Assembly (NCBI GenBank): GCA_029962745.1
Contig: CM057151.1
Span: forward strand, 9,797,142 to 9,861,141
Origin: Echinometra lucunter
Taxonomy: Eukaryota > Echinodermata > Echinoidea > Camarodonta > Echinometridae
Direction: 5' to 3'
DNA: 64,000 nucleotides
Part shown: in pieces, positions 41,802-53,710 of the stretch
Position numbering within the stretch: position 1 is the first letter of the stretch
Layout of the letters: the number at the start of each line of letters is the position of its first letter
Translations under genes and position numbers: made by a program
Notes under the pieces: generated by a model
Seen by the model: only the letters and a program-made list of their open reading frames with translations
The model's database searches: none
What the model was told of the DNA's origin: nothing

Positions 41802-44753
41802 CACTACTACCACTACTACTTACCATGTGATACAGATAACTCCTATTGTTTCACATAACCAGTCTCTGCCGACGAAAAACTCAGCCTTGGTTACAATACC
41901 CACGATGCAGAAAACATTAACTATCAGGGAAACGCCCATATCAGCGACAGCCAAATTCACTATAAAGACATTTTCTACACACAAAACGGAAGGAGAGAAA
42001 CAAGAAAAATCATATAATGAAGAGTTTTTTTATGACGGTGATGATAACAATAATAATGAGAATTACAATGATGATGACAATAATGATGATGATGATGATG
42101 ATGACAATAATAACAATAATAATAATGATAATAACGACAATAATAATAATAATAATAATAATTATAATAATAATTATTATTATAATAATAATACCAATAA
42201 TAATATTAATAATGATAATAATTATAATAATAAAGGGAAGAGCTGATATGTGGTGTATCACGTTATGTGTGTGGAATCAGCTTCCCCAGTGTATCCGGTA
42301 AGCACCATCTCTGGCAGTTTTTCAACGGTCCCTGAAGACCTTTCTCTTTGATCAAATATTTACACAGTATTCATTTGTAATTTCCTTTTATTTTCCTTTA
42401 AGTTGATTAATTAAGTTGATTAATTATTTTGTGAAGCGCTGTGATACATGATCACTCAATGTAAGAGCGCCATATAGGTAGTAAGATTTTAATGTATGGG
42501 TTCATTATGTTTACAAGAAAAAGGCTCTGATCAAATAGCAAACAACAAGCATTTAAGAATAACCCTTCAAGTATTTCACAAAGAATCAGTGCATTCTTTT
42601 TATGTTTATATTGAGTGAAATCTTAAGATTTAAGAGAACTCGATACATCTACTGTAACTCTTACAAGATGAGTATACGCATATCCCTTTTTTTTTTTAGG
42701 TTCAAAGGTGTTGTTATGAACAAGTTGAAATTCAAATTATTATTTATTATGCTACATGCAATATGGCCTTAAGGAAGTATAACTTCATTTCTCTACAATA
42801 GTTTACCATCTTGTAAAGTCAGAAAAAAGCTATTAAAGCAAAGTCGGAAAATATGTTTGAAAACTCATAACAGGGGACTGACTACTCTGTTCTCCCGAGG
42901 GTAATTTTTTTCTCGATCCAGTTACTATGCTTGTGACTTAGCACACTAAAGGTACATTCTTTGTGTGCTTTTATATTTGTGATTTATGTGTTGGAAACTT
43001 AAACAAATGACACCAAAACGAAGAAAGAAAATAAAAGAAACACGCACCATTCCTTATAATTATCATTACCATAGTACCATATGTAGTGTAAAGCCCATCA
43101 CCGCACACTATACGATCCGTCTGCGATCCGATTTTGAAAAAAAAAATTGTTATAGTATTTGATATGAACATTGAAACATGTCAAATCTTAGTGATCAAAG
43201 TTTCGAATAGTCGCATACATACTAAAATCGAAATTCCATGGCTATTGCGAACCTCCCTGTAGGAATAAAAACGAATTCATTTCCGAATCGTAGTGACGTC
43301 ATATATCTCGCGATCGGCTACAATTTGAAGCCGATTTGGCCTTTACTCCGACCACAAGGCTTGCAGTTAACCAGAATTTCAATTTTAGTATTTCTATCAT
43401 CATTCCGCATTGCAAATAAGATATTTCACTTGTATAAACTTTCATATTTGATGCAAAATGACATTTGTTCGAAAATTCGGTCGCAGTCGGATCGTACATT
43501 GTGATCTACGTTTTCTTTAATTACTTCTGGTGTATTGTGAAACGTTTCGCAGAGTATGACTGAGAAATTGATGGCAATTGTCAATGACATTGGTCTATTA
43601 TGAGTCATGATTAATGGGGTGTTGCAAGAAATTTGAGTGGCAATCAATTACAAATCAGTTGGAAATTTTAGAACCGATTGTAAAGTTACGCTTGAATTGC
43701 GATTAATTGCAAGACTTGCGTGTGATATTGATACCAGACCCAACATTTTCTTGCAACAGGATTGACAGTTGAGATCAATTGCAGATTTGCAATTAATCTC
43801 AAGGCTTTCGACAGATTTCTGGGACTTACAATTGATTGAAACTTTTTTGCAACACTCCCTATAATTATGATGGAGAGAATATATTGCATGCAGATGATGA
43901 ATAGAAATAATGTTAGCTACCATTTAATTTTGATTAAGTCACAAGAGATGGGTGTATGAGATATTTTTTCAAAATTTATAACATACGCATGAACACACAG
44001 ATACGATTTTTATTAGAGCCAGAGATAATTATGTTGATGAAAAATAACATATATTAAATCTTCAGTCTGTTCAACACGTTTGGCAAGAGGCCGCTTTCAA
44101 TAGTTTGACAGTCTTTATGCATTTCAGGAGGTAGAAGTAGGATGCTTCTTCATAATTGCAACATCAATCAGCTCTAGTCTGTATATAGCTTTTATGTAAG
44201 TTTCGATGCAGTATAAGGCCGCTGATATAACAAGTAGAGTATTTTCGAGAAATATGCCAGTAAACATGCCTCAAGTTTTTAATATGTTGAAGCAGTCTGG
44301 CAAGGGACTCTTTATGTAAGCTTAATGATTTTTTTTAGCACCCAAAGCCCTTGGGAACAATTATTTTTATTATTTATTTATGTTTTTTTAACAGAATTAG
44401 CTCATACTTTTACTCAAGTCAAATAACAAAGCCAGATAAACACTATACAAGACGATAAGACGTAAGCATTCGGATGTTCGATTTAGGATTGTGACACGAC
44501 TTGTTTGTGCATGATACGTACCGATTTTACGTAAGTTTCGATGCAAGAGGACAGCTGATATAACGAGTATGTTACCAAGGCAACCGGTACACATGATGGT
44601 GGCAGTCCAAACCAGGATTACCAGGTATATTGTTTCGTCATCACTCAGGGTTTCGTTCTCACTGCCACGATCAGAACAATCGTGGTTGACATCGTTCGAG
44701 GATGACTGCCATGAAACCCCCATGACTCGTTCGCTTTGAGAGAGGTTTTGCAT
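35723..44753 (-). CDS. Rhodopsin-class GPCR, melatonin-receptor/moody-like, four coding exons
   Basis: Plasma-membrane seven-helix receptor of about 361 aa. Exons (- strand): 44753-44522, 41974-41824, 37539-37197 and 36082-35723. Junction phases 1, 2 and 0 agree, and all borders are AG/GT. Order: a glycosylation-prone N-terminus (NLS, NET), TM1 with GNILV, TM2 NLAVAD, the TM3 cysteine in WLCET, NRYVIICHW at the end of TM3, an extracellular-loop cysteine in MVCTAD, TM6 MWTP, and TM7 NCVIY followed by NFRQGY. NRY in place of DRY and NxxIY in place of NPxxY are typical of melatonin receptors (NRY, NAIIY), as is the -ICH--KY--IY segment. The ligand is unknown; invertebrates have many related orphan receptors. 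A 5' UTR intron is likely because an acceptor (ctccacag) lies just before the ATG. Confidence 0.88.
36478..36951 (+). mobile_element. 3' end of a CR1/L2-like LINE in GPCR intron 3
   Basis: A short coding end SASKLFNNLPANIRL is typical of the last residues of these LINE proteins. A 3' UTR with ggccttgctgaaaagcagct and gctgatggcaggttttta follows, and then an (AAATAC)n tail at 36925-36951. The copy is strongly 5'-truncated. Confidence 0.65.
36975..37186 (+). repeat. Four tandem copies of a 53-bp unit at the GPCR exon 3 donor
   Basis: Units begin at 36975, 37028, 37081 and 37134 with gatcttgccttgaactctac and contain aataatgacaatgcgtagtt and atgtcttggat. They are nearly identical and directly adjacent without spacers, ending about 10 bp from the splice donor at 37196. 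Confidence 0.92.
37197..37539 (-). CDS. GPCR coding exon 3 (TM3-TM5)
   Basis: A 343-bp exon, acceptor acctttag, donor gtaaga. It holds CSMWNIAAIGVNRYVIICHW (end of TM3), TM4 with VMLLAMWLICFLIDMP, the loop cysteine in TMVCTAD, and TM5 GYGVPLCFIIYSYVRIYY. It ends LSR in phase 0. Four 53-bp tandem repeats lie just past the donor. Confidence 0.9.
37540..38200. other. GPCR intron 2, AT-rich, nothing recognised
   Basis: Low-complexity AT-rich intron DNA without a repeat family I can name. Confidence 0.5.
38263..38550 (+). pseudogene. Frameshifted gag-like fragment of a mobile element
   Basis: The first frame reads GLFKQYVDSSSVAEVKEDKE through QQLKRASELSFRS. A one-base shift near 38420 then gives GNKVQYEFHSNLQKKVEKG and LLKEGIADI. 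The pattern (charged coiled coil, K-x-x-GN--QYEFH, then a short helical repeat) resembles capsid-like or accessory ORFs of invertebrate retroelements as I remember them. The family is not certain. The antisense frame at 38214-38447 is a shadow. Confidence 0.4.
38779..39009. mobile_element. GTCTCC-rich MITE with TA flanks
   Basis: The left end gaggggatatctcgccggc and right end ccggtgagatacggccttt are inverted, with TA on both sides (38777-38778, 39010-39011). The centre repeats gtctccgcg, gacgtctcc and gagac. It has a compositional likeness to the repeat at 15060-15640. Confidence 0.6.
39010..40370. other. GPCR intron 2, no gene recognised
   Basis: AT-rich sequence with a poly-G run near 39763 and AAC-rich simple sequence before the SINE tail. 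No coding signal. Confidence 0.5.
40371..40615 (-). mobile_element. tRNA-derived SINE
   Basis: On the - strand the element starts near 40615 with gccgggcatgttggctcaat. It carries an A-box (TGGCTCAATTGATAGAGCG), a B-box-like ggagttctatccccgg, a non-tRNA body and an (ATT)n tail at 40371-40390. tRNA heads with this layout are widespread in marine invertebrate SINEs. The B-box has drifted. Confidence 0.7.
41160..41823 (+). repeat. Large ACT/ACC trinucleotide array touching the GPCR exon 2 donor
   Basis: More than 600 bp of actactact with acc and acg variants. On the gene strand it is (AGT/GGT)n, starting right at the gtaagtagtag donor. Poly-Ser, poly-Val and poly-Thr frames here are artefacts. 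Confidence 0.95.
41824..41974 (-). CDS. GPCR coding exon 2 (TM2, start of TM3)
   Basis: A 151-bp exon, acceptor tgtgtag, donor gtaagt. It reads (E)NVFIVNLAVADMGVSLIVN through GRDWLCETIGVICIT. D2.50 and the conserved TM3 cysteine are present. The donor opens directly into a trinucleotide array of more than 600 bp, and another array starts about 55 bp upstream of the acceptor. Confidence 0.87.
42030..42237 (+). repeat. GAT/AAT microsatellite upstream of GPCR exon 2
   Basis: gatgatgat changing to aataataat with tta interruptions, about 55 bp from the acceptor of exon 2. Confidence 0.92.
43104..43503. mobile_element. MITE with TACGATCCG inverted ends, 400 bp
   Basis: cacactatacgatccgtctg at the left and cagtcggatcgtacattgtg at the right are inverted with a few mismatches. 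It lies in GPCR intron 1. No coding. Confidence 0.65.
43615..43859. mobile_element. MITE with GGGTGTTGCAA inverted ends, ~245 bp
   Basis: ggggtgttgcaagaaatttg and the right end tttttttgcaacactccc are inverted. The body is rich in caattgc/gcaatta motifs. Short antisense frames across it have no meaning. Confidence 0.6.
44522..44753 (-). CDS. GPCR coding exon 1 (N-terminus, TM1)
   Basis: Starts at ATG (44753) with MQNLSQSERV, six bases after a good acceptor at 44761-44760. The upstream in-frame Met at 44801 would read through that acceptor, so the shorter start is preferred. TM1 is YLVILVWTATIMCTGCLGNI. It ends LRKIG with one base before the gtacgt donor. Confidence 0.85.
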
Positions 44754-44809
44754 TCTGATCTGTGGAGAAAAGGATAGTTCTTCAGAAATAAGATGAAGCA
44801 TATACGGTA

Positions 44810-45989
44810 CTAGTTACACACTCAGAAAAAGTGGAAACTCTTCATAAATCTATATCAAATTAAAGAAAAGTCAGTACTCTATATAGATCAAGTTTTTAAC
44901 CTTCACCCTTGAATGGGCATAATATTATTTAACCGTTAGAAGGTTGATTAAGGAAACTTCCCAAATATGGATGTCAAATTTGATTCATTGTATCCATAAT
45001 AAACCACAGTTCAAGTGTTTCTCGTGATTATTTTTATTCACTGCTTTGATTCGACTCTACTGACAAGATGGACAAGCTTCATCAACATTATTTTAAATGG
45101 CCAGATACCCCATTTTTGTTTTCATATTGTCATTTATTGCTAAATGGTTATGCTCACTCATACGTGAATTGTATGATTCCAATTGCATATCATCTTAAAC
45201 AGGATTAATTCATGATTATTCTGACTGATAAAAGATAAGTTTATGTATGAAATATCTATTTGGAAATCTTAACTATAAATATTATTTATGCTTTCTTTTT
45301 ATTGAGGGTAAGCCTAAAGGAATTGAACAGTTTCTTTCATTTATGAATGTATTTTGTTTATGAGTGTGTTCTGTTACATGATTGATAACCATGATTGTTA
45401 TAAGAGGACCAAGTGCTTACTTATGTTTTAGTAACGGTGCAGATAATGAAAATATGGCAATTCGATAGAGTGTGCTGGGAGGAGGTAATGCACCAACAGA
45501 ACTAGGGAATTCTTCAAAAATTTGAAAAAAAAGTAAGAGAGATAAAAGAGAGACTATACAACTAGAAAAAACACAAGATCAGCGATTAGCAAATGATGTT
45601 CATTTTGGTGATCAGCAAATAAAACACAATGGAATGTCGGATAAAACTGCCAAAGATGTATTTGCTAAGTCAAAGCACGGGTAAATTTATTCCCACCTTA
45701 GGTATTTTGCTCAATCAAAATGACTTCCTTTTTTGCTACAAAGTATGCAAAATATCGAGTTGAGCATAAAAACTAACCAACGAGGTCACAAAGGTAGAGA
45801 TACGTCACTGTAGAGCCTACAGCATTGGATACTACCACAGTAAAATCAAGACACCAATGATGGATAGCTGGAACTAAGATGGAATATCATCCAAATAGAC
45901 GGCCATGTTTTTGTTTTTCTCAGATGCAATTTGTTGGCGGTCTCCTGGGCCGTTGGTCTACTGGGAATTTCTCTGCAGAGCAAGACTGT
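44810..45989. other. Region upstream of GPCR exon 1, no gene recognised
   Basis: AT-rich. No clear 5' UTR exon or promoter motif can be named here. Confidence 0.5.
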
Positions 45990-46617
45990 TAAGTGCGGTT
46001 TTCACGGGGACGCGAACGATTTGCGAAGGATGCGAATGTCGAAAAAATGGCAAAGTCCAAAATTCGGAGAAGTTTTTTTCTTCGAATGTCTCGCGACAAT
46101 GGAGTCGTAAACCATTCTTGCGCAGTTCTCACGACGTATGTGCGAATGTCATGTGTACCGCGGCTGAACTACGGCCAGTCAACATACACGAAGAACACGC
46201 GACTTAAATATGAACCACGCAAATGTTCCAAGAACAATAATCGGGCGAACTTCGCTGCTTGCGCGAGACATTCGGCAAGCTTTCGTGATCTGGTTGGGGA
46301 TTTACGAAGACTTTGCGAACATCGCGCGCGTCTTGCGCAGGTCCTGCGCATATGACGAAGCTTTTAAGACATGTTTGAGAACAAATCACGAATAAAAACG
46401 CCCCGGGATGCGGGAAACGCTCGCAAGAAATTTCATTTCAAAAAAAAAAAAATTCGCCGAACTAAAAACGACGCCCGCGAGCGATTTGCGAAGCTTCCGA
46501 ACCTACGCGCACGTTTAGCGAGCTTTTGCAGCATAAAATGCAACTGTCGGACTTTGCCATTTTTTGACATTCGCGTCCTTCGCAAATCGTTCGCGTGCCC
46601 CGTGAAAACCGCACTTA
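45990..46617. mobile_element. DNA element with ~69-bp inverted ends, 628 bp
   Basis: taagtgcggttttcacgggg at the left and ccccgtgaaaaccgcactta at the right. The mirror image continues with gcgaacgatttgcgaagga, tgtcgaaaaaatggcaaagtcc and its inverse for about 69 bp with few mismatches. The interior is richer in CpG and tcgcg than its surroundings. The frames in it are by-products. Target duplication unclear. Confidence 0.75.
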
Positions 46618-49234
46618 GAATTGTTCACTCTCTCAGCACAGAAAAGTAATGTGTCTCTATTAAATGTTGTTTTTATCACATTTAATCCAGTGGACATATT
46701 ACAGTTAGATCTACCTAATATCTTTGATGATTTATTTTGATCAACTTTTAAGTCTTTATTTTAATTCTAAATATTTTGGAATACAAAATTGTATTATTCA
46801 TTGAGTCAATACACTTTAGCTTTCACAATCCGTTTAAATCACGGGTAAACACGATAAAATCTATACTTTCGAAAAGTCAACTTAAGGCAACTTCAGTAGC
46901 CCTAGCTGTCTATCACCTTTAGAATGTGCCGACTTTAAAATGGCTTATTATACGTAATCCGATTAGCATTTGTATGGGCATTACAACAGGCTTTTGAAAT
47001 TGCACTTGAGTTTATTTTCGAAAGTAGTTTTTATCATGTTAGTAGTTCTTTTCTTCCGTAATTTCGATTATAAAGTCTTCTACTATTAACTGTATTTGCT
47101 GTGGATAAAAGCACATGGACTGCAACATTGTATGGAGAATATGGTATGATAACCTTTCACATGTGCCAAGAGTCGACTGTGACATCCCAGTGCGTGTGCA
47201 GTTAGTCGACTACAGCTGCTAATGGGTTTATTTGAATTGATGATAACACGTAATTGAAGAGAAATCGAATAATGATGAAATAATAATAATAATGATAATA
47301 ATAATAATGGAGAATACTTATTAAGCGCATGATAACCTCACTTAGCTACTAAAAAGATGTAAGGCTATACATAGAATAAACTTATTGCTCACATCATAAA
47401 TATGTGTATTTGGTAGATATTGGCATTTATTGTTCTTAGGAAATACAAAAAAAAAAATATACAAACCAAATTGCTTTCATCAAAATTAATCATCAAGTTT
47501 TAGAATTTGATTATAGCTTTGTTCGAACATGCTTAGAAAGTGCATGTTTACATAAATTGAACATGATGATTCTTTGACAACGTGAACCAATTCATACATA
47601 TGCTTCTCATTAGGCTACTATAGTTAATTCATATTCATGCTATACGCCGCCTTATGATTATTTTTGATAAAATAAATGAATATATGCATGTGCGTATACG
47701 TGATTATACGCCTAAATAATAAGTTTAAATAATCTTTCCTTATATCTCACAGAAAAAGCTTTTGAATAATTTTTATTACTATGCTTCGTCGTCTAATTTG
47801 TAGCTTTGTTATGAAATTCACTAAGTTTGAGCTGCAACTTTTGTAAGAAACACGATAGACTATAGACTGATAAAAATGGATGACGTAATGACTGCGACGT
47901 AGCGAAGACGTGTCTCTGACGAGCTCCCGAAGAATTCACAATTTTCACAGAATTTACTATCTTCAGATTTGGACAAAGCTATACTAATTTGCAACTTGTT
48001 ATCGGGCATGAGTCAGTACCACCTAAGGACCCGCAAAGCAGGCGAAAAAAACAGTAAACTCGCCGGATTTTCCTGGTCAAAATATGGATGCAGTCGGTCC
48101 CACGCCACCTGTACCAGTAGGCGCCACGCACGCCCCATCAGCGCTCTAAAGGTATCAATATTAATCTTTATACTCGAAAATAACCAAATCATCCATATCT
48201 ACGGAAAAATTAAGAAAAAAAAACATACTGCAACCGTTTGAAACCAGCAACTGTGCTTAGGGTAACAATGTTCTGAATAATGCTGCACATCTCTGTCCAA
48301 TCAAGAAGCTCTTTGGTCCAATACATATTACCTTTTGTAACAGATCAGTGTAAAAGAAGGAGGAAACATTGTATGAATATTGCATTTTCATATCTATTGC
48401 GCATAAACTGTATATAATAAGCTTTATAGAGGTTACTCTTCTTATTTGGCAAGCACTTTCTTACCACCCCTCTCTCTTTCTAACTTCGTTTTCACTTTCT
48501 CCCTCTCCTTTTTATTTCTTCGCCCTTTCTCATGACATTTATCTCGCTTGTCACCACTTGCAGTTTTTGGCCATTTTTTGATTGGGGACATTGTGCTCCT
48601 GCATTCATCGCGGCTGGCTGCCCATATAATTAGTGCCAGATAATAGAGCATTACGTAACACCTCAGGTGCGGAGCTCAATGTAATATCGTATTAAGTGGC
48701 AAATTCATGTTTGTAGCCTCCAGCCGCGGCATGTGCCGGAGTGCTTGGTTCTGATCGATTTCGATTCGGTCTTGTATATTGTTTCCAATGGCTTTGTTTG
48801 TCACCAATTTATTTACAGAATTTTGAGATGTTACAGAAGGGTCACTATAATTACTTGATTAAAAGAAAAGTTTCTGATTCATTCCAAACCAGATTGGCGT
48901 GTCCGTGGTCATAGCTTCAGATGCGCCACTCTCGTTTCGCTAATGACATTTTTGCTATTTATGTGTTATCTCTATTGTTCAGTTATGCCCTACTATAATC
49001 TAGTATAATTTGCAGTTTTCCCCATCAAGCGTACAGTCATTATCTGTCTATGTCCATGTAATACAAATATGTTAATTATCACATTATATGTATCTTCTGT
49101 GAAATTTTACATAAGTCTAAGAAACATGCGGGATCTCGTGAGACAGCCTTGTATATCGATGTGTACTTTGTCAACAAAAAAAAACGTTTTGATTTTTCAC
49201 AATTACAAGCACATGCACCTACTAACCTACCTAG
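46618..49234. other. Intergenic, no gene recognised
   Basis: AT-rich, with a short AAT run (47280-47310). A less AT-rich stretch (47860-48150) has an open frame at 47969-48241 without a known domain; it could be part of the 5' region of the LINE that follows. Confidence 0.45.
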
Positions 49235-52140
49235 ATGCACATCATTATTGTAGCACTCACGCTAATCTGCACTCATTATTGGCCTCTCCCATTAATCAGA
49301 TATTACTCACCCTCTTGGATACTTATGAATAGTAGGCATGTCCCCAATGACCAGAATATAATCGCACACAATAGTGAATATTATACCATCAGTGAATTTA
49401 ATTCTAAGATCCCTCCAACCTCGCAAAACATTCAGAATAGCACAAGCAATAATAAACCGGGTGATTTGTTTAGTCTGATGCATCTGAATGCTAGAAGTTT
49501 AAACAAAAGTTTTGACAATCTAAGCACACTTCTGTTAACATTGCCCAATTTAAAATTTTCTGCTATAGGGATAACCGAAACTTGGTTACATTGTAGTTCA
49601 CCCCCAATTTTTAACATCGATAATTATAGCATGATTCGTACCGATCGTGCAGACGGTAGGGGAGGCAGTTTTGCAATCTATTTAAACAATAATGTTATGT
49701 TTTCGTAAAAGAACGGATTTACATATAGAAGGCGCTGAAGATGTTTTTGTCGAGATCGTTGATAATAGAGATAAAAATATAATAATTGGTGTAATTTATA
49801 GACCGCCAAGTAACTCAGTTGATGTGTTTTTGGATAAACTAGATGAATTTCTTTGCAAGGTTTCACTAGAGAACAAAAAAAGTATATTTAATGGGAGATT
49901 ATAATATCGATTTATTAGCCTCAACACAGAATAATGTCAGCATAAAAATGTTAAACGTACTATCTTCTTACTCATTTGATCCCCATATCAATAAACCTAC
50001 AAGAATCTCATTAACATCCTCCACACTAATTGATAATATAATTTCCAATAATTCTTAATGAAGATTTTTCTAACGGAATACTATATTATGATATATCCGA
50101 CCATCTTCCCATTTTTGTTCTTATGAAACAAAATAGTCGCACACCTACTACATTAAATCCTATACAAAAGATGGTTAGAAAAGAAACCAAACGTAATATT
50201 GAATTGTTAAATTTAGACTTGTCTCACGAACAGTGGACTGATGTGCTAGAGGAAAATGATGTTAACAAATCTTATGACATCTTCATATGAAAACTTCTCT
50301 TTCATTATGATAAAAACATTCACATGGTGAAATCAAAATCGCATAAAAATAAACGTAAGAATTCATGAATCACAAAGGGTATTCTATGTTCTATACAAAC
50401 AAGAAATAAACTGTATAAATCAGCACTACGTAAACCTTGTGAACTCAATCAAAACAAATATAAAGTCTATAGAAATAAATTAACATCTTTAATTCGACTA
50501 TCTAGAAAATGTATTATTCACATCAGATCGAAATCAATAGAAATGATCACAACTCGCTCTGGCAAATTGTCAAAGATCTCACAGGTATCAACAAAGTAAC
50601 CAAATCTATCACTTTTGTTGACAACAATGTAGAAGTTAACGACCCTGAAGAAATCGCTGATATGTTTAATTATTATTTTGTAAACGTAGGCCCAAATTTG
50701 GCTTCAAAAATTAATAGTAATCAGGGTGATTTTTGTCAATTTCTCTCCGAACCTCTTGATAAATCTTTCCCCAACTAACTCCTTTGAAATTTTGAAGATT
50801 GTAAACTTGCTCAAACCCAGTTCATCAACTGGACATGATGGTATAAGTGTTAAATTACTGAAGAAAATAATCACCTTTATAGCTTTTCCATTAGCACACA
50901 CATATTCAATTTATCTATTTCCTCTGGAACTTTTCCAAATGCTTTAAATATTGCAAAGGTTATACCTGTTTACAAAAAAGATGACCCCTCTGTCGTAAAT
51001 AATTACCGATTAATTTCTCTCCTACCAGCTATATCAAAAATTTTAGAAAGCGATTATATGACTTTCCGAGTTCTAATAATTGACTTATCTCTAATCAGCA
51101 TGGATTTAGGAAAGGCCATTCAACAGATTACGCAATAATACAATTTTTGGACAAAATTATTGATGCAGTTTCAAGAAAAGAAATCCAGTTGGCGTTTTTA
51201 TGGAACTTAGCAAAGCATTTGATACAATAGACCACAATATATTGATTTATAAATTAAGTAATTATGGAGTTAGAGGTCCCGCTCTATCTTGGTTTCGAAA
51301 TTATCTACAAAATAGACAACAGTATGTAACTTTTCAGTCGAAAGAATCCTGTAAATTAAATATAGATTGTGGAGTACCGCAAGGGTCCATACTGGGCCCA
51401 TTGCTATTCCTTTTGTATGTTAATGATATTGTCCAATCATCGTCCGTCCTCTCTTTCACACTTTTTGCCGATGATATTAATATTCTGTATTCCCACAAAG
51501 ATTTAGATAATGTAATGTCCACATTAAATAGTGAATTGTGCAAGGTATACACTTTTGGCTTAAATGCAATAAGCTCTCATTAAACATAAGCAAAACAAAT
51601 TTTGTCAATTTCAGAAATACACATTCTTCAACAGATAATTGCATGTTGAGCATAGCTGGTACACCACTAAAGGAAGAGCTATCAGTGATTTTTTTTTTGG
51701 AATTAACATTGATTCTAATTTAACTTGGAATAATCACATACATAATATCAAAAATTCCATTTCCAAAAATATCGGCATTTTATATAAATTACGAAATTTG
51801 ATATCTGAAAAATCCCTGTCATGCTGTATAATGCTTTCATTCTTCCTTTCTTTAACTATTGCAACATTGGGGAAATAGCAGTAAAACGAAGATCGATTCT
51901 TTGTCATTATTACAAAAGAAAGCAATAAGGATATGCTCAAAATCGAGTTACTTAGCGCATACAACTCCTATATTTAAAAGGCTAGGTGTTCTGAAAATAA
52001 ATGACATCCATAACTTTCATCTTTATGTATAAATATTGCAAAAACTTGTTACCAAAATCCTTTCAAAACTTTTTCACGTTCAGTATTAATGTACATTCAT
52101 ATCCTACGCGACGCTCCACAGATTTTTGCTAAACTTTTAC
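49235..52140 (+). pseudogene. CR1/Rex/L2-like LINE (endonuclease and reverse transcriptase), decayed
   Basis: Retrotransposon of the apurinic-endonuclease type. Endonuclease parts: LMHLNARSLNK (about 49477), ITETWLH (about 49570), IIIGVIYRPPSN (about 49780), MGDYNID (about 49892) and SDHLPIFV (about 50098). Reverse transcriptase parts: NYRLISLLPAISK (about 51001), NQHGFRKGHST (about 51093), MELSKAFDTIDHNI (51200), CGVPQGSILGPLLF (about 51369) and the catalytic FADDIN (about 51465). The domain order is intact, but at least eight frame changes or stops break the frame. The 3' end is not clear; it fades after about 52140. Confidence 0.85.
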
Positions 52141-52159
52141 GTTTTACTATTATTTTGTA

Positions 52160-52844
52160 TTATTATTATTTCTCCATAACTGATAATTAAGTCTCTATAT
52201 GAAATACTCAAATGAGATTTCTATACGTAATGTATTTTGATTAAAATATTTTTTCTTTTTTTATCATCTTGCATTGCACTTTGACATTTTTCCCGAGCAG
52301 AGATGACAAATACTTGTTAGCGTACTGTATACTTTATACTTTATACACCATGCACAAACATACAAATCAATTTTGAATCAGTCACATAATTTTAATCAAT
52401 CCGTATAGTGATGTACTTTCTATTCAGGATTTGTAAGGTTTCGAGATCGCCAACCATTAGGAAGTGTTAGAGAGAAAAATGAGATTATTTATAAGGATTC
52501 ATTCATAATGATACAGTTCTGTTATCATTAATTGGTTGCGACGAATGATAAAGCTTACCTATTTTTTCTTCTGTTCCATTTCGGTACGGCAATATATAGC
52601 GATGTCGTAGTATAAATGCGTTATGAAATGTGACGTAAACATTATTATATAAGAGAAAAACAACAACAGGAAACGCACATACATTTAAACAAACAACAGA
52701 CAACAAATAAATAAGCGAAACGAACTTATATACCGTTTAAACAACATGCAGAGCTAAATGAATTCATGCGAATCGATGGAAATCAACGGCATACCTTATC
52801 CGGGTGGCCCCTGCATTAAGCCTATGGGAATGAAATTATCAGTA
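52160..52844. other. Intergenic, nothing recognised
   Basis: AT-rich, with possible remains of the LINE 3' UTR at its start. Confidence 0.4.
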
Positions 52845-53002
52845 CACTCTAAATTCCTTAGATTATAAATTAATCTAAAAAGATTGTGATTAGGGACGAA
52901 TCCAAAATCTTAATCTAATACATTGAATTATTAAATCTAATTTTGAATTCGTATCTAATCAAATATTTTAAGATTAATTTCTAATCTAAGGAATTTAGAG
53001 TG
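52845..53002. mobile_element. Palindromic MITE with CACTCTAAATTCC ends, TA flanks, 158 bp
   Basis: cactctaaattccttagatt at the left and aatctaaggaatttagagtg at the right are perfect inverted repeats, flanked by TA (52843-52844, 53003-53004). The interior is made of taatcta/tagatta motifs. Confidence 0.78.
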
Positions 53003-53710
53003 TAGTCATCAGGTTAAATTGGGATTCGAATCCCCTCTCATCTCCCGTCTGTGTGGCTGTATAATCTTTAAGGTTCCTAGAATCATGCCTTTAATCAGGC
53101 AAGGGAATAACATGCTACTCTGTTAAAAGTACAACAAAATAAAATCAGTGAACATCTAGTGAATCAACACTGTCATTTGTATATTTCAAAAGCAAACATA
53201 CTCCGTCGCATGCTTCATTAAAAGCATAATATAACATTTACACTAATGATCTGCAGATGCAGATTACTACATAAGTAGTACCATAACTATTTACAAGGAA
53301 GCGACATTTACAGACGCAAGGATTAGCAAGGAAAATGGGGGGTAAATGCATGCAATGACATAATTAAGAGGTAGAAAGGGAAGCAACCGAGCACTTTATC
53401 CCGCCATTATCAAAATGTATTAATTGGAATTATAAAAACAAAATGCAAGATAGAGTATTTATAAATCATAGGCTCTTCATATATTTCCCGAGCGTAGCTA
53501 GGAGATAGTATCACCATACGATAAGAAATTACAAGTGTTTATGGGGATTATTAAAACATGCAAAAATTGGGATAAACCAGAAATGTGAAGAAACCAACTA
53601 TATGTGCTTTTTTATGATGTTTAAGCTTTGTGACAACCCAAATCACTAAAAAGACTGTAATAGTAAGTCACCTAGGTCTCACAATCTTAAAACAAATCAG
53701 TTTAAAATGA

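Noticed and set aside
41434..41826. Poly-Ser/Gly and poly-Val open frames
   Set aside because: They are translations of the ACT/ACC microsatellite in different frames, next to a clear GPCR exon.
45905..46697. Arg-rich open frames around the 628-bp element
   Set aside because: Both strands give similar frames because the ends are inverted repeats with CpG-rich sequence; no motif is present.
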